The notes: a model not told the origin generated them from the sequence alone. A DNA stretch of 23,252 bases from Bacteroidales bacterium UBA1035 (GCA_002316835.1 DCEG01000004.1:1-23252); one strand, 5' to 3'. Counted from the stretch's first letter, positions 1 to 8,789 are shown. Made by a program: numbers and translations.

Positions 1-195
1 GCCGCCTTTCTCCAATGCAGTCGTCAGTGTTTTACGGATATCGCCGGCACTTACACCGAAATGCGTCATTGCAGATGAAACTGATGTGGCATTCCCTTTT
101 CGGGTTAAATCTCCGGCAAACGAAGGCGCCGCAACTGCTCCGGCAAACGCCAATCCGCCTGTCTTGATAAATCTTCGTCTATTCATAAAATTCAT
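1..195 (-). CDS. Tat-exported protein, N-terminal fragment, possibly TldD/PmbA family
   Basis: Reading the minus strand from the ATG at 195-193 gives 65 uninterrupted codons that run off the window start. Residues 4-11 (MNRRRFIK) match the twin-arginine signal consensus. A hydrophobic stretch (GGLAFAGAVAAP) and a possible cleavage site after SFA near residue 27 follow, so export by the Tat pathway is likely. The mature start (THFGVSAGDIRKTLTTALEKGG) resembles the opening helix of TldD/PmbA-family metalloproteases as I recall them from Bacteroidota, but 65 residues lacking any catalytic motif cannot prove it. A second ATG at 186 would remove three residues and fits the Tat motif equally well. 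It is transcribed away from nqrA. Confidence 0.55.
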   Translation of the reverse strand, partial: MNFMNRRRFIKTGGLAFAGAVAAPSFAGDLTRKGNATSVSSAMTHFGVSAGDIRKTLTTALEKGG

Positions 196-575
196 ACAAT
201 ATTAAGGTTGTCAGAATGTAATGTAAAAGTACACAATAATTTATAAATAGACGTAAATTAATATGATTTCATTACATCTAAATTGCATTTTTTTGTTTAT
301 AAAGAGGAAAATTCATTTGATATTATTTTTTGGTCTATTTTGAGTAAACCTAATCTCAATTCATGAAGAACAAGAAAAAAATCAGAATTATTAATGCCCA
401 ATCCAATTTTCAATAAAGATTTTTTTCACTATTCTTTCTTTTTTTGAGTTTAAATCGCTTATCTTTGCACCTTATACGGAAAATCGCTATTAACCCTCAC
501 AGCTTATATTAAATAGAACTCTGACTAATAGCTATTTGAGCCGAAAAACCCAACAGTTATTTTTATCAATTACAT
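196..575. other. Intergenic region upstream of nqrA
   Basis: This 380-base AT-rich gap separates the divergent Tat-signal gene and nqrA. I see no ORF with coding character and no RNA gene. The only signal I can support is the nqrA promoter element at 460-467; about 100 bases of 5' UTR would then precede nqrA. Confidence 0.5.
460..467 (+). promoter_or_regulatory. Bacteroidota -7 promoter element of the nqr operon
   Basis: TATCTTTG matches the Bacteroidota primary-sigma -7 consensus TAnnTTTG and is followed by GCACC. A TTTC at 435-438 is at about the right distance (21 bases) for a degenerate -33 element (consensus TTTG). Transcription would start near 473, giving a 5' UTR of roughly 100 bases before nqrA. 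The -7 match is seen directly; activity is inferred. Confidence 0.55.
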
Positions 576-1922
576 ATGGCTAATCGAATTAAAATCAAGA
601 AAGGCTTGCAAATTCCTTTGTTAGGAAAACCCGAAGAAACGTTTCGCGGCGAAATAACAAGCGAATATATGCAGGTGTGCCCGGAAGATTTTCAAGGAAT
701 CACGCCCAAACTGAAAGTTAAGGTGGATGATACCGTGAAAGCCGGACAAGCATTATTCTTCTCAAAGATGCATCCGGAAATGATGTTTGCATCTCCCGTA
801 AGCGGGACAGTAACGGCCATCAATCGTGGAGAGAAAAGGCGTATTCTTAATATTACCATCAAAGCCGACAAAGAAAACGCTTACGTAGATTACGGCAAAA
901 AAGACATTCGTAATTTGTCTGCCGAAGAGATCAAAAAAGCAGTACTCGATGCTGGTATCTGGTTTGTCATTAAACAACGTCCGTATGATATCGTCGCCAA
1001 TCCAGCAAGAGAACCGCGTGATATCTTTGTTACCGGATTTGACACGGCCCCTCTAGCCGCATCTTACGATTTCATTCTGAAAGGACAGGAAACAGATTTA
1101 CAAACCGGACTAGATGCATTAGCCAAACTCACCAAAGGAAAAGTATATCTCTCTATTAGCCCCGACACGAAAAACGAAGGATTAAAAAACGCGAAAAACG
1201 TAATAATAACAGAGTTTGCAGGACCTCATCCTGCCGGTAACGTTGGTGTACAAATTAATAATCTGGCTCCTGTAAACAGAGGTGAAGTTGTTTGGACATT
1301 AAACGCTTTGGATGTTCTGTTTATTGGCAGGCTTTTTAATAAAGGTATTGTCGATCTCACCCGCACTATAGCGCTCACCGGTTCAGATGTTAAACAAACC
1401 GGATATTACAAAATGCTTATCGGCACTGAGCTAACTAAACTCTTTATAGGCAATGTTACCGAAAAAGGCAATTTACGCTACATCAGCGGAAACGTGCTTA
1501 CCGGAACAAAAGTGGAAGCCAACGGCGCACTTCGTGCCATGCATTCGCAGGTTACCGTAATTCCCGAAGGTGATGACGTTCACGAAGCTTTTGGCTGGGC
1601 ATCCTTCTCACCTAAACGCTACAGCGCCGAAAAAACTTATTTACGACTTAAAAAAGCCTATCGGCTCGATGCACGTGTATTGGGCGGTCCGCGAGCAATT
1701 ATCGTTTCCAATGAATACGACAAAGTATTCCCCATGGATATTTTCCCCGAACAATTGATTAAATCCATCATTGCTTTTAATATCGACAAAATGGAACAAC
1801 TGGGAATCTACGAAGTAGCACCCGAAGATTTCGCACTTTGCGAATTCGTGGATACATCAAAACTGGAAATTCAGCGAATTGTTCGCACCGGATTGGACAT
1901 GCTTAGAAAGGAAATGGAATAA
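576..1922 (+). CDS. nqrA: Na+-translocating NADH:quinone reductase subunit A
   Basis: NqrA is the peripheral cytoplasmic subunit of the Na+-NQR complex, which oxidises NADH, reduces quinone and exports sodium. The product is 448 residues, about the normal length for the family. The N-terminal part has the expected lipoyl/barrel-sandwich-like segment (KLKVKVDDTVKAGQALF, then the ASPVSGTV turn). Later parts carry recognisable NqrA blocks such as FAGPHPAGNVGVQI and the FGWASFSPKRYS region. The ATG at 576 is preceded by an A/T-rich stretch without a Shine-Dalgarno site, usual for this phylum. It is the first gene of a six-gene set in canonical order. The 71-base gap to nqrB contains a heptad repeat and a hairpin. 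Confidence 0.96.
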   Translation: MANRIKIKKGLQIPLLGKPEETFRGEITSEYMQVCPEDFQGITPKLKVKVDDTVKAGQALFFSKMHPEMMFASPVSGTVTAINRGEKRRILNITIKADKENAYVDYGKKDIRNLSAEEIKKAVLDAGIWFVIKQRPYDIVANPAREPRDIFVTGFDTAPLAASYDFILKGQETDLQTGLDALAKLTKGKVYLSISPDTKNEGLKNAKNVIITEFAGPHPAGNVGVQINNLAPVNRGEVVWTLNALDVLFIGRLFNKGIVDLTRTIALTGSDVKQTGYYKMLIGTELTKLFIGNVTEKGNLRYISGNVLTGTKVEANGALRAMHSQVTVIPEGDDVHEAFGWASFSPKRYSAEKTYLRLKKAYRLDARVLGGPRAIIVSNEYDKVFPMDIFPEQLIKSIIAFNIDKMEQLGIYEVAPEDFALCEFVDTSKLEIQRIVRTGLDMLRKEME

Positions 1923-1924
1923 AA

Positions 1925-1982
1925 GCTCTGAGTTATGAGTTAAACTCAGAACTTAAAACATCAAACATATCAAACATCAAAC
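1925..1982 (+). repeat. Heptad repeat block in the nqrA/nqrB gap
   Basis: Starting three bases after the nqrA stop, the gap reads in units of seven: GCTCTGA, GTTATGA, GTTAAAC, TCAGAAC, TTAAAAC, ATCAAAC, then a nine-base variant and a final ATCAAAC. It also holds an 8-bp inverted repeat, 1927-1934 against 1943-1950, with an 8-base loop and no following T-run. The periodicity is seen by direct reading; function is unknown. Confidence 0.6.
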
Positions 1983-1993
1983 TATAATAATAA

Positions 1994-3199
1994 ATGTCGT
2001 TAAGAAATTTTCTCGATAAAATAAAACCGAATTTCGAAGAAGGAGGTAAATTTCATTGGTTGTATTCTACTTACGATGCCATTGAAACATTCCTGTACGT
2101 ACCCAATACGACATCGAAATCGGGAGTACATATCCACGATGCCAGAGACTCCAAACGAACCATGATTATCGTGGTACTCGCGCTTATTCCGGCATTGCTG
2201 ATGGGAATGTATAACGTGGGTTATCAACATTACCTGGCCGTAAACGTTCAGGCGAGTTTTATTGCGACTTTCCTTTACGGACTCATAGCCACACTACCGC
2301 AAATAGTTGTTTCCTATGCGGTTGGACTTAGCATTGAGTTTGCCATGGCGCAAATGAAGAAAGAAGAAGTAGCCGAAGGCTTTCTGGTTTCGGGAATACT
2401 TATTCCAATGATTCTGCCGGTGGATACTCCGCTTTGGATGATTGCCGTTGCAACTGCTTTCTCGGTAATCTTTGCCAAAGAAGTTTTTGGAGGAACCGGA
2501 TACAATATTTTCAACGTAGCATTGATTGCTCGCGCATTCCTGTTCTTTGCTTATCCGTCGAAAATGTCTGGCGATCAGGTTTGGGTTCGCACAACCGATA
2601 CATTTGGTGTAGGTGGTGGAACTGTTGTTGACAGTTATTCGGGTGCGACACCGCTGGGACAGCTTGCTGTAAGCGATGCTTCCACTTTTGGTGATTTCTC
2701 ATTCCTGGGAATTACCGGCCAGCCATTAAAACTGTGGGATATGTTTATCGGGTTAATTCCCGGCTCAATAGGTGAAGTTTCCACACTGGCCATTTTAATC
2801 GGAGCAATTCTGTTGGTTATCACAGGTGTTGGAAGCTGGAAAACAATGATCTCCGTATTTTTGGGTGGATTGTTCACCATCGTTCTTCTTAACTTGGTTG
2901 CTAAAAACGCCGTAATGGGTATGCCTCCACAATATCATTTCTTGTTGGGAGGGTATGCTTTTGGTGCTGTTTTTATGGCTACCGACCCCGTAACCTCAGC
3001 AAGAACGGAAAAAGGAAAATGGATATTTGGTTTCCTCATCGGAGTTGTAGCCATCTTAATCCGTGTATTCAACCCCGGATATCCTGAAGGTATGATGCTC
3101 GCCATCTTGTTTATGAACGCGTTTGCACCGCTTATCGACTTCTATGTAATAGATGCCAATATCAAACGCAGGTTAAAAAGAAGTGCTGTAAAGAAATAA
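1994..3199 (+). CDS. nqrB: Na+-translocating NADH:quinone reductase subunit B
   Basis: NqrB is the large membrane subunit of Na+-NQR. It carries a covalently bound FMN, riboflavin, and a substantial part of the sodium and quinone path. The 401-residue product has multiple hydrophobic segments from about residue 55 to 395. The flavinylation motif SGAT is at residues 216-219, so Thr219 is the expected FMN attachment site (threonine phosphodiester made by ApbE). The sequence FFAYPSKMSGD lies upstream of it, and FMATDPVTSARTEKGKW marks the typical C-terminal NqrB/RnfD block. nqrC begins 12 bases downstream, consistent with one transcript. Confidence 0.97.
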   Translation: MSLRNFLDKIKPNFEEGGKFHWLYSTYDAIETFLYVPNTTSKSGVHIHDARDSKRTMIIVVLALIPALLMGMYNVGYQHYLAVNVQASFIATFLYGLIATLPQIVVSYAVGLSIEFAMAQMKKEEVAEGFLVSGILIPMILPVDTPLWMIAVATAFSVIFAKEVFGGTGYNIFNVALIARAFLFFAYPSKMSGDQVWVRTTDTFGVGGGTVVDSYSGATPLGQLAVSDASTFGDFSFLGITGQPLKLWDMFIGLIPGSIGEVSTLAILIGAILLVITGVGSWKTMISVFLGGLFTIVLLNLVAKNAVMGMPPQYHFLLGGYAFGAVFMATDPVTSARTEKGKWIFGFLIGVVAILIRVFNPGYPEGMMLAILFMNAFAPLIDFYVIDANIKRRLKRSAVKK

Positions 3200-3211
3200 A
3201 ATAAGGTAATT

Positions 3212-3913
3212 ATGAACAGAGAAAATAGCACATATACAATAATATACGCATCGGTAATGGTAATTATCGTTGCCATAGGTTTGGCTTTTACCCATCAGGT
3301 TTTGAACGAGAAACAAACGGCTAACGTCAATACCGACAAAATGCAGCAGATACTTCGCTCATTACGTGTTGATGCATCAGCGGCTGAAGCCGATGGTATT
3401 TACAGAAACCTTATTAAATCAGCCTATCTTATTACTCCCGAAGGAACAAAAATAGATGGTACCAACGGAATTGAGCCTACCGATCCTGCATTCTCAGGCG
3501 AGCATTCTGATAATCAATTTCCGGTTTATGAAGCTGAGGTTGAAGGTTCCAAAAAATACATTATTCCGATGAATGGCGCCGGGCTTTGGGGTCCTATTTG
3601 GGGATATTTGTCTGTAGAGGCTGATGGAAGTAAAATTTACGGTTCTGAATTTGGACACGCAGGAGAAACTCCGGGTTTGGGTGCTGAAATAGTATTGCCG
3701 GAATTTAGAAAACAGTTTATCGATAAAAACCTGATAAAAGACAACCAGTTTGTCTCCATTGCAGTAGTAAAACCCGGACAATCGGTTGCCAACAGAGATT
3801 ATGTTGACGGAATATCGGGCGGAACAATTACCAGTAAAGGGGTTGACGCAATGCTGTTGAAAAGCGTTGGAGAGTATAAGAATTTTTTATTACAATTAAA
3901 TGCCGGAAAATAA
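3212..3913 (+). CDS. nqrC: Na+-translocating NADH:quinone reductase subunit C
   Basis: NqrC is anchored by one N-terminal membrane helix (about residues 8-30, IIYASVMVIIVAIGLAF) with a periplasmic FMN-binding domain. The 233-residue product ends with the flavinylation motif: DGISGGTIT places the acceptor Thr at residue 205. The usual alanine of the S-G-A-T motif is glycine here (SGGT); the acceptor threonine is intact, so activity should be kept. The Gly/Trp-rich GAGLWGPIWGYL block around residues 116-127 is typical of the FMN-binding domain. It sits between nqrB (12 bases) and nqrD (29 bases). Confidence 0.96.
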   Translation: MNRENSTYTIIYASVMVIIVAIGLAFTHQVLNEKQTANVNTDKMQQILRSLRVDASAAEADGIYRNLIKSAYLITPEGTKIDGTNGIEPTDPAFSGEHSDNQFPVYEAEVEGSKKYIIPMNGAGLWGPIWGYLSVEADGSKIYGSEFGHAGETPGLGAEIVLPEFRKQFIDKNLIKDNQFVSIAVVKPGQSVANRDYVDGISGGTITSKGVDAMLLKSVGEYKNFLLQLNAGK

Positions 3914-3942
3914 ATCCGCATTCCATATAAAACGATAAGAAT

Positions 3943-4575
3943 ATGGCATTATCAACAAAATCAAAACAGGCTTTTTTAGGGCCTCTCAATAAAAATAACC
4001 CCATTCTGGTGCAAGTGCTCGGCATTTGTTCGGCATTGGCTGTAACATCCAAGCTAGAACCGTCATTGGTAATGGCAATTGCAGTGACCATTGTTACTGC
4101 TTTCGGAAACGTTATCATTTCGTTGTTGAGAAAAACCATTCCCAACCGCATACGTATTATTGTTCAGTTAGTTGTAGTGGCAGCTTTGGTAACTATCGTG
4201 AGCGAAGTGCTCAAAGCGTTTGCTTACGATGTAAACAAACAGTTATCCGTGTTTGTGGGACTGATTGTAACCAACTGTATTTTGATGGGACGACTTGAAG
4301 CATTCGCTCTGGGAAACGGACCCTGGCCTTCGTTCCTTGACGGAATCGGCAACGGATTGGGTTATGGATGGATATTGGTAGTAGTGGGTTTCTTCCGTGA
4401 ATTACTCGGATCGGGCACATTACTCGGATACAAAGTGATACCACAAGCATTTTACGATGCCGGCTACGAAAACAACGGCCTTATGATGCTGGCACCTATG
4501 GCGCTGATCATTGTGGGAATTATTATCTGGATACACAGGTGGAAAAATAAAGATTTACAGGAAGAAACAAATTAA
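3943..4575 (+). CDS. nqrD: Na+-translocating NADH:quinone reductase subunit D
   Basis: NqrD is a six-helix membrane subunit that is paired with NqrE in an inverted arrangement. The 210-residue product is the normal length and hydrophobic throughout. Cys29 (in VLGICSALAV) and Cys112 (in VTNCILMGR) match the two cysteines that, with two from NqrE, hold the intramembrane [2Fe-2S] centre in the Vibrio enzyme. The block SFLDGIGNGLGYGW is the expected NqrD/RnfE signature. Gap to nqrE is 61 bases, with no obvious regulatory structure. Confidence 0.96.
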   Translation: MALSTKSKQAFLGPLNKNNPILVQVLGICSALAVTSKLEPSLVMAIAVTIVTAFGNVIISLLRKTIPNRIRIIVQLVVVAALVTIVSEVLKAFAYDVNKQLSVFVGLIVTNCILMGRLEAFALGNGPWPSFLDGIGNGLGYGWILVVVGFFRELLGSGTLLGYKVIPQAFYDAGYENNGLMMLAPMALIIVGIIIWIHRWKNKDLQEETN

Positions 4576-4636
4576 TTGTAGAAACGCAATAATCGCTTTT
4601 CTATCAAATTAAACGAATTACAAAAAACAATATAAT

Positions 4637-5251
4637 ATGGATGCTATTAGCCTTATTGTACGATCGATATTTGTAGATAACATGATATTCGCATACTTCC
4701 TGGGTATGTGTTCGTATCTTGCTGTATCTAAAAACGTAAAAACAGCTTTGGGACTCGGTGCAGCGGTTACTTTTGTACTCGTGCTCACTTTGCCCATCAA
4801 CTATATGCTCGAAAACTATGTGCTTAAAGCAGGTGCCCTTTCGTGGCTCGGCTCTGAATTTTCTACAGTTGATTTGAGCGTCTTCAGTCTGCTCATTTTC
4901 ATTGCCGTTATTGCCTCGTTTACGCAATTGGTTGAAATGGTGGTTGAAAGATTCAGTCCTGCACTTTACAATTCCTTGGGTATATTTTTACCGCTTATTG
5001 CCGTGAACTGTGCTATTTTGGGAGGTTCGCTGTTTATGCAACAACGTGAATTTGCTAATGTAGGAATGGCCACCGCTTATGGTTTTGGTTCCGGAATCGG
5101 ATGGTTGCTGGCTATTGTTGGCATGGCGGCTATTCGCGAAAAACTGGAATATTCTCACGTTCCGAAACCTCTAAAAGGCTTAGGTGTAACTTTTATTATC
5201 ACTGCTTTGATGGCCATCGGATTTATGAGTTTCTCGGGAATCAATATTTAA
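4637..5251 (+). CDS. nqrE: Na+-translocating NADH:quinone reductase subunit E
   Basis: NqrE is the membrane partner of NqrD. The 204-residue product has six predicted helices. Cys25 (YFLGMCSYLAV) and Cys125 (IAVNCAILGG) are the expected iron-sulfur ligands facing those of NqrD. The start MDAISLIVRSIFVDNMIFAYFLG is the classic NqrE/RnfA N-terminus, which supports the ATG at 4637. Separated from nqrF by 33 bases. Confidence 0.96.
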   Translation: MDAISLIVRSIFVDNMIFAYFLGMCSYLAVSKNVKTALGLGAAVTFVLVLTLPINYMLENYVLKAGALSWLGSEFSTVDLSVFSLLIFIAVIASFTQLVEMVVERFSPALYNSLGIFLPLIAVNCAILGGSLFMQQREFANVGMATAYGFGSGIGWLLAIVGMAAIREKLEYSHVPKPLKGLGVTFIITALMAIGFMSFSGINI

Positions 5252-5284
5252 TAAACTAAGTTTTCAATAAAAACAGTATATACA

Positions 5285-6565
5285 ATGAATGTGTTGTTAA
5301 TGAGTTCAGGCGGAATAACCATTTTAACCAGCGTAGTGGTTTTCCTGTTGATAATTCTGATTTTAGTTGTTATCATTCTAATTGCGAAAGCAAAACTGAT
5401 GCCGGCTGGAAATGTGAAGATCACGGTTAACAAGGAAAAAGAATTAGATGTTCCAAAAGGAGCTACGCTGCTTAATACGTTACAATCACAAAATATATTT
5501 CTTTCATCGGCGTGCGGTGGTGGCGGAACTTGCGGACAGTGTCGCTGTCAGGTACTCGATGGTGGCGGAGAAATTCTGCCTACCGAAGTTGGCCATTTTA
5601 CCCGCAAGGAGCAAATGAATCACTGGAGGCTTAGCTGTCAGGTGAAAGTGAAGGAAGATCTTTCCATAAAAGTGCCCGAAGAAGTATTCGGAATCAAAGA
5701 ATGGGATTGCGAAGTGGTTTCCAATCGCAATGTGGCTTCCTATATTAAAGAATTTAAAGTTAGACTTCCTCAAGGAGAAAAACTCAACTTCATTCCAGGT
5801 TCATACAGCGAAATTCGAGTTCCGGCATACGATACCATCAATTATTCAGATTTTATCATCGATGAAAAATATAAGTCTGAATGGGATAAATTTAAGATGT
5901 GGGATTTAAAAGTGAAGAACGAAGAAGATACTGTTCGAGCATATTCCATGGCAAATTATCCCGCAGAAGGCGACGACATCATTACATTGAACGTGCGTGT
6001 GGCTACACCCCCATTCGATAGGGCTAAAAACGGCTGGATGAATGTAAAACCGGGTATCGTGTCATCGTATATTTTTAATCTGAAACCCGGAGATAAAGTA
6101 AAAATGTCAGGCCCTTACGGCGATTTTCATCCCATACTCGACAGTAAGCGTGAAATGTTGTGGGTAGGTGGTGGTGCAGGTATGGCACCTTTACGTTCGC
6201 AAATTATGCATTTGACCAAAACATTAAAAATCACCGATCGTAAAATGTCATACTATTACGGTGCCAGATCGTTGCAGGAAGCATTTTATTTAGAAGACTA
6301 CTACCAACTGGAAAAAGATTTCCCTAATTTCTCGTTCCATTTGGCATTAGACCGTCCCGATCCTATAGCTGACGAAGCAGGAGTAAAATACACACCGGGA
6401 TTTGTTCATCAGGTTATTTACGATACATACCTGAAGGATCACGATGCACCCGAAGATATTGAATACTACATGTGCGGTCCCGGCCCAATGGCAGCTGCAG
6501 TACAACGCATGCTCGACAGCCTTGGCGTTCCTCCCGAAATGATCATGTTCGATGATTTCGGATAA
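5285..6565 (+). CDS. nqrF: Na+-translocating NADH:quinone reductase subunit F
   Basis: NqrF is the NADH-oxidising subunit and entry point for electrons. The 426-residue product has an N-terminal membrane helix (about 10-36) and then a plant-ferredoxin-type [2Fe-2S] domain with Cys77, Cys83, Cys86 and Cys118. A ferredoxin-NADP reductase-like module follows: FAD-binding RAYSMANY at 218-225, NADH-binding GGGAGMAP at 295-302, and YYMCGPGPM around Cys397. The typical C-terminus FDDFG is present. It is the last gene of the operon; a strong terminator begins 24 bases after the stop. Confidence 0.97.
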   Translation: MNVLLMSSGGITILTSVVVFLLIILILVVIILIAKAKLMPAGNVKITVNKEKELDVPKGATLLNTLQSQNIFLSSACGGGGTCGQCRCQVLDGGGEILPTEVGHFTRKEQMNHWRLSCQVKVKEDLSIKVPEEVFGIKEWDCEVVSNRNVASYIKEFKVRLPQGEKLNFIPGSYSEIRVPAYDTINYSDFIIDEKYKSEWDKFKMWDLKVKNEEDTVRAYSMANYPAEGDDIITLNVRVATPPFDRAKNGWMNVKPGIVSSYIFNLKPGDKVKMSGPYGDFHPILDSKREMLWVGGGAGMAPLRSQIMHLTKTLKITDRKMSYYYGARSLQEAFYLEDYYQLEKDFPNFSFHLALDRPDPIADEAGVKYTPGFVHQVIYDTYLKDHDAPEDIEYYMCGPGPMAAAVQRMLDSLGVPPEMIMFDDFG

Positions 6566-6588
6566 GATAGAAATTCTTACAAAATATA

Positions 6589-6621
6589 AAAAGGCAACTA
6601 CTTCAGAGTGGTTGCTTTTTT
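6589..6621 (+). terminator. Rho-independent terminator of the nqr operon
   Basis: GCAACTACT at 6594-6602 pairs with AGTGGTTGC at 6607-6615 (one G-T wobble) around a 4-base loop. An A-rich foot pairs with the following run of six T. The position directly after nqrF supports operon termination here. Confidence 0.85.
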
Positions 6622-6750
6622 GTATATATGATGACCCATCTTCTATCGACCAGTCATTTGATTTGCCGGAGCGCATCTTCTGATCCTCAATTTCGATTTA
6701 GAAACTATATCGTTCACCTATCTAATGCGTGTTATTTAAAAACACCGTCT

Positions 6751-7389
6751 TTATAACTCTGCAATGTTGGTTAGTTCCACAATAGAAATTCCATCTGGAA
6801 GGATCTTGGGCGATTTTGCTAGTTTCTCGGCCAGAGTTTGTGTTGGTAACGGCTTGTGTTTTAGAAACAGTCCAATGGAATTGAGAGTTTTCAACATGGT
6901 TACAGCGAGTTTTTCGTAAAACCGATCGCTATTTTCCCGCAGAAGAGCACCAGGCTTGAAGATGATGTATTGACTAAACTTCATAGTGCGGATAGCATCT
7001 TCCAATTCACCTTTCATCCGGCTATAAAACAACTTACTGCGTGCCGAAGCTCCAAACGATGAGACCAAAACACACGTATGAATATCGTTTTGCCGAGCCA
7101 ATCTGGCAAATTTCGCCGGTATGTCAAAATCGATTTTCCATTGTTTTGCTTTCGAACCTGCCGTTTTAAGAGTAGTTCCCAAACAGAAAAAAAATACATC
7201 GCCCACGATGAGTGGTGAGTACTGTTCAATTTCAGAAAATTCGATGATGTACTCCGTGAGTTTAGGATGAATTTTGCCGGTGGATTTTCGAACAAATACA
7301 GTAACGCGGGAATAGTCGTTGTCCTGTAAAAGTGTGTTAACCAAATCTTTTCCCGTCGCACCGGTTGCGCCGATAATTAGTGCATGCAT
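6751..7389 (-). CDS. Atypical SDR, NAD(P)-binding oxidoreductase-like protein
   Basis: This is a 212-residue Rossmann-fold protein. The nucleotide-binding motif GATGATG is at residues 7-13. A serine pair (VSSFGA, about 110-111), Tyr122 and Lys126 (YSRMK) make an SDR-like catalytic arrangement. The overall pattern (GATGATG, FFCLGTT, VSSFGA, YSRMKGELE, then a PG.LL segment) fits the atypical SDR group that includes HTATIP2/TIP30-like and NAD(P)H-binding proteins; substrate unknown. It runs opposite to nqr. A -7 element 29 bases upstream (7419-7426) suggests its own promoter. Confidence 0.8.
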   Translation of the reverse strand: MHALIIGATGATGKDLVNTLLQDNDYSRVTVFVRKSTGKIHPKLTEYIIEFSEIEQYSPLIVGDVFFFCLGTTLKTAGSKAKQWKIDFDIPAKFARLARQNDIHTCVLVSSFGASARSKLFYSRMKGELEDAIRTMKFSQYIIFKPGALLRENSDRFYEKLAVTMLKTLNSIGLFLKHKPLPTQTLAEKLAKSPKILPDGISIVELTNIAEL

Positions 7390-7682
7390 ACAAATATCAT
7401 TGATTGGATTAGGTATGGCAAAAATATATAAAATTTTTGTTTTGCTGAAAATTGGAAATGACTTGAGTTATCTTCCACAACAATGTAACAGATAATCTTA
7501 TTTATCAAGTTCAACTAGATTTAAGACAATCAAATTACCACCAACAAACGAACAAAATCCATCGTAACGTCTGCAAGACAAGCGTATCCATAGCATTTTA
7601 CTGATTTTATGGCTAACATGTCTACTTAGGGAGTAATGATCCCAACTCATACATGTAAAATTCAGACGAAATAAGAATATTA
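7390..7682. other. Intergenic gap between two minus-strand genes
   Basis: About 290 bases separate the SDR start from the transporter stop. A 62-codon minus-strand frame at 7498-7686 overlaps the transporter stop but shows no recognisable protein features, so I do not call it. The only supported element is the SDR promoter motif. Confidence 0.4.
7419..7426 (-). promoter_or_regulatory. Candidate -7 element for the SDR gene
   Basis: Read on the minus strand this is TATTTTTG, fitting TAnnTTTG, and lies 29 bases before the ATG. The same motif occurs at nearly the same distance before the neighbouring transporter gene. I found no good TTTG at the -33 position. Confidence 0.4.
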
Positions 7683-8579
7683 TCAAGAAGTTTTTAATCT
7701 CTTTTTACTCAAGAACTCATTTAGCAAAATACCGAAAACAATTAAAAACAAGCCGGTATAGGTAGTTATATAAATGGTTTCTCCCAGTACTATATGTATA
7801 ATAAAAAGAGAGATAAAAGGGGACAAAAGGCACAATTGATTAGTAAGTGCAGGATTGGTAGTTTTTTGTAATGCCAGTCCGAAAAAGATAAACGGGACAG
7901 CTAATTCGAACATTCCAACATAGACACTCGACAATAGTCCTTGCATAGAATTTAAACTAACCGGAACAAAAAGGGAGCCTACAGATAAATAGATTGAACC
8001 AAACAAAAAACTCAAAAACAATCCTAAGATTCCATCCACATTTTTATTTCTTCGATTCACGATCCAAAACGTCGCCCATAGAAAAGCACTGAAAAATGCC
8101 AATAAAATGCCTGGTTTTGACAACTTCACGCCAACGATACTTTCGGTTCCCACGGAAATAAGAATCACGCCGGCAAAAGATATCAACATCCCGATAAATT
8201 TAAAAGCCGGAATACGGCTCTTTTCTATAACTGCCAATAAGACAGCTAGCAAAATAGGCCAGAAATAATTGATGGGTTGTGCAATCTGAGCCGGAAGCAA
8301 GTCGTACGCTTTAAAAAGAATAAGATAATAAAGTGCAGGATTCAGCAACCCGGTAAATGCATAACTTCCCACTTCCTTCTTGGTTATTTTTTTTAACAGG
8401 TGCCATTTCTTTTGAAAAGTGATAACTATCGCAAAAATCAGCACCGCAGTTATCGCCGAAACCAAGATCAATTCGAAATTACTGTAATATCGTAATCCTA
8501 TTTTAAACGCAGAAGCGACCGTTGACCAACTGGCAACCGCTATCGTGGTAAATAAAAGAGCTTTACTGTTTTCTTTCAT
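7683..8579 (-). CDS. EamA/DMT-family membrane transporter
   Basis: This is a 298-residue, highly hydrophobic protein with about ten predicted membrane helices arranged as two EamA-type repeats of five (roughly residues 5-140 and 150-290). Typical features are ALLFTTIAVASWSTV at the N-terminus, the PAQIAQPINYFWPI block at the end of the first repeat, and a C-terminal basic tail (SKKRLK). DMT transporters of this type export metabolites or amino acids, but the substrate cannot be read from the sequence. It diverges from the leucine cluster; a link to branched-chain amino acid export is only a guess. Confidence 0.85.
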   Translation of the reverse strand: MKENSKALLFTTIAVASWSTVASAFKIGLRYYSNFELILVSAITAVLIFAIVITFQKKWHLLKKITKKEVGSYAFTGLLNPALYYLILFKAYDLLPAQIAQPINYFWPILLAVLLAVIEKSRIPAFKFIGMLISFAGVILISVGTESIVGVKLSKPGILLAFFSAFLWATFWIVNRRNKNVDGILGLFLSFLFGSIYLSVGSLFVPVSLNSMQGLLSSVYVGMFELAVPFIFFGLALQKTTNPALTNQLCLLSPFISLFIIHIVLGETIYITTYTGLFLIVFGILLNEFLSKKRLKTS

Positions 8580-8607
8580 TCGGCAAATGTCATTTAGAAA
8601 CGACCGA

Positions 8608-8615
8608 CAAAAATA
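8608..8615 (-). promoter_or_regulatory. Candidate -7 element for the DMT transporter
   Basis: On the minus strand this reads TATTTTTG and sits 28 bases before the ATG. No convincing -33 element at 19-23 bases was found. Confidence 0.4.
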
Positions 8616-8659
8616 GCGATAATTTCCTTTTATTCTGACACTTTTATCAAATTGAAGTC

Positions 8660-8684
8660 AATTAGTATATCAAATACACTAATT
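8660..8684. promoter_or_regulatory. Imperfect 25-base palindrome in the divergent transporter/leu region
   Basis: AATTAGT (8660-8666) and ACTAATT (8678-8684) are perfect inverted arms. After one mismatch the palindrome continues for three more pairs towards the centre. It lies between the two divergent promoters, upstream of both. It could be an operator, but no regulator is identifiable. Confidence 0.3.
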
Positions 8685-8789
8685 ACCTGAGATACAACAG
8701 ATTTGTTTTAAACAAAAAGATATTTCGAAACCAATCACCTTACTTTTATTTCAAAATGTAATTTTTTTCGAATAAAAATTGAAAAATAT

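Noticed and set aside
7498..7686. A 62-codon minus-strand frame overlapping the transporter stop
   Set aside because: No domain or signal is recognisable, and length is within chance for this AT-rich gap.
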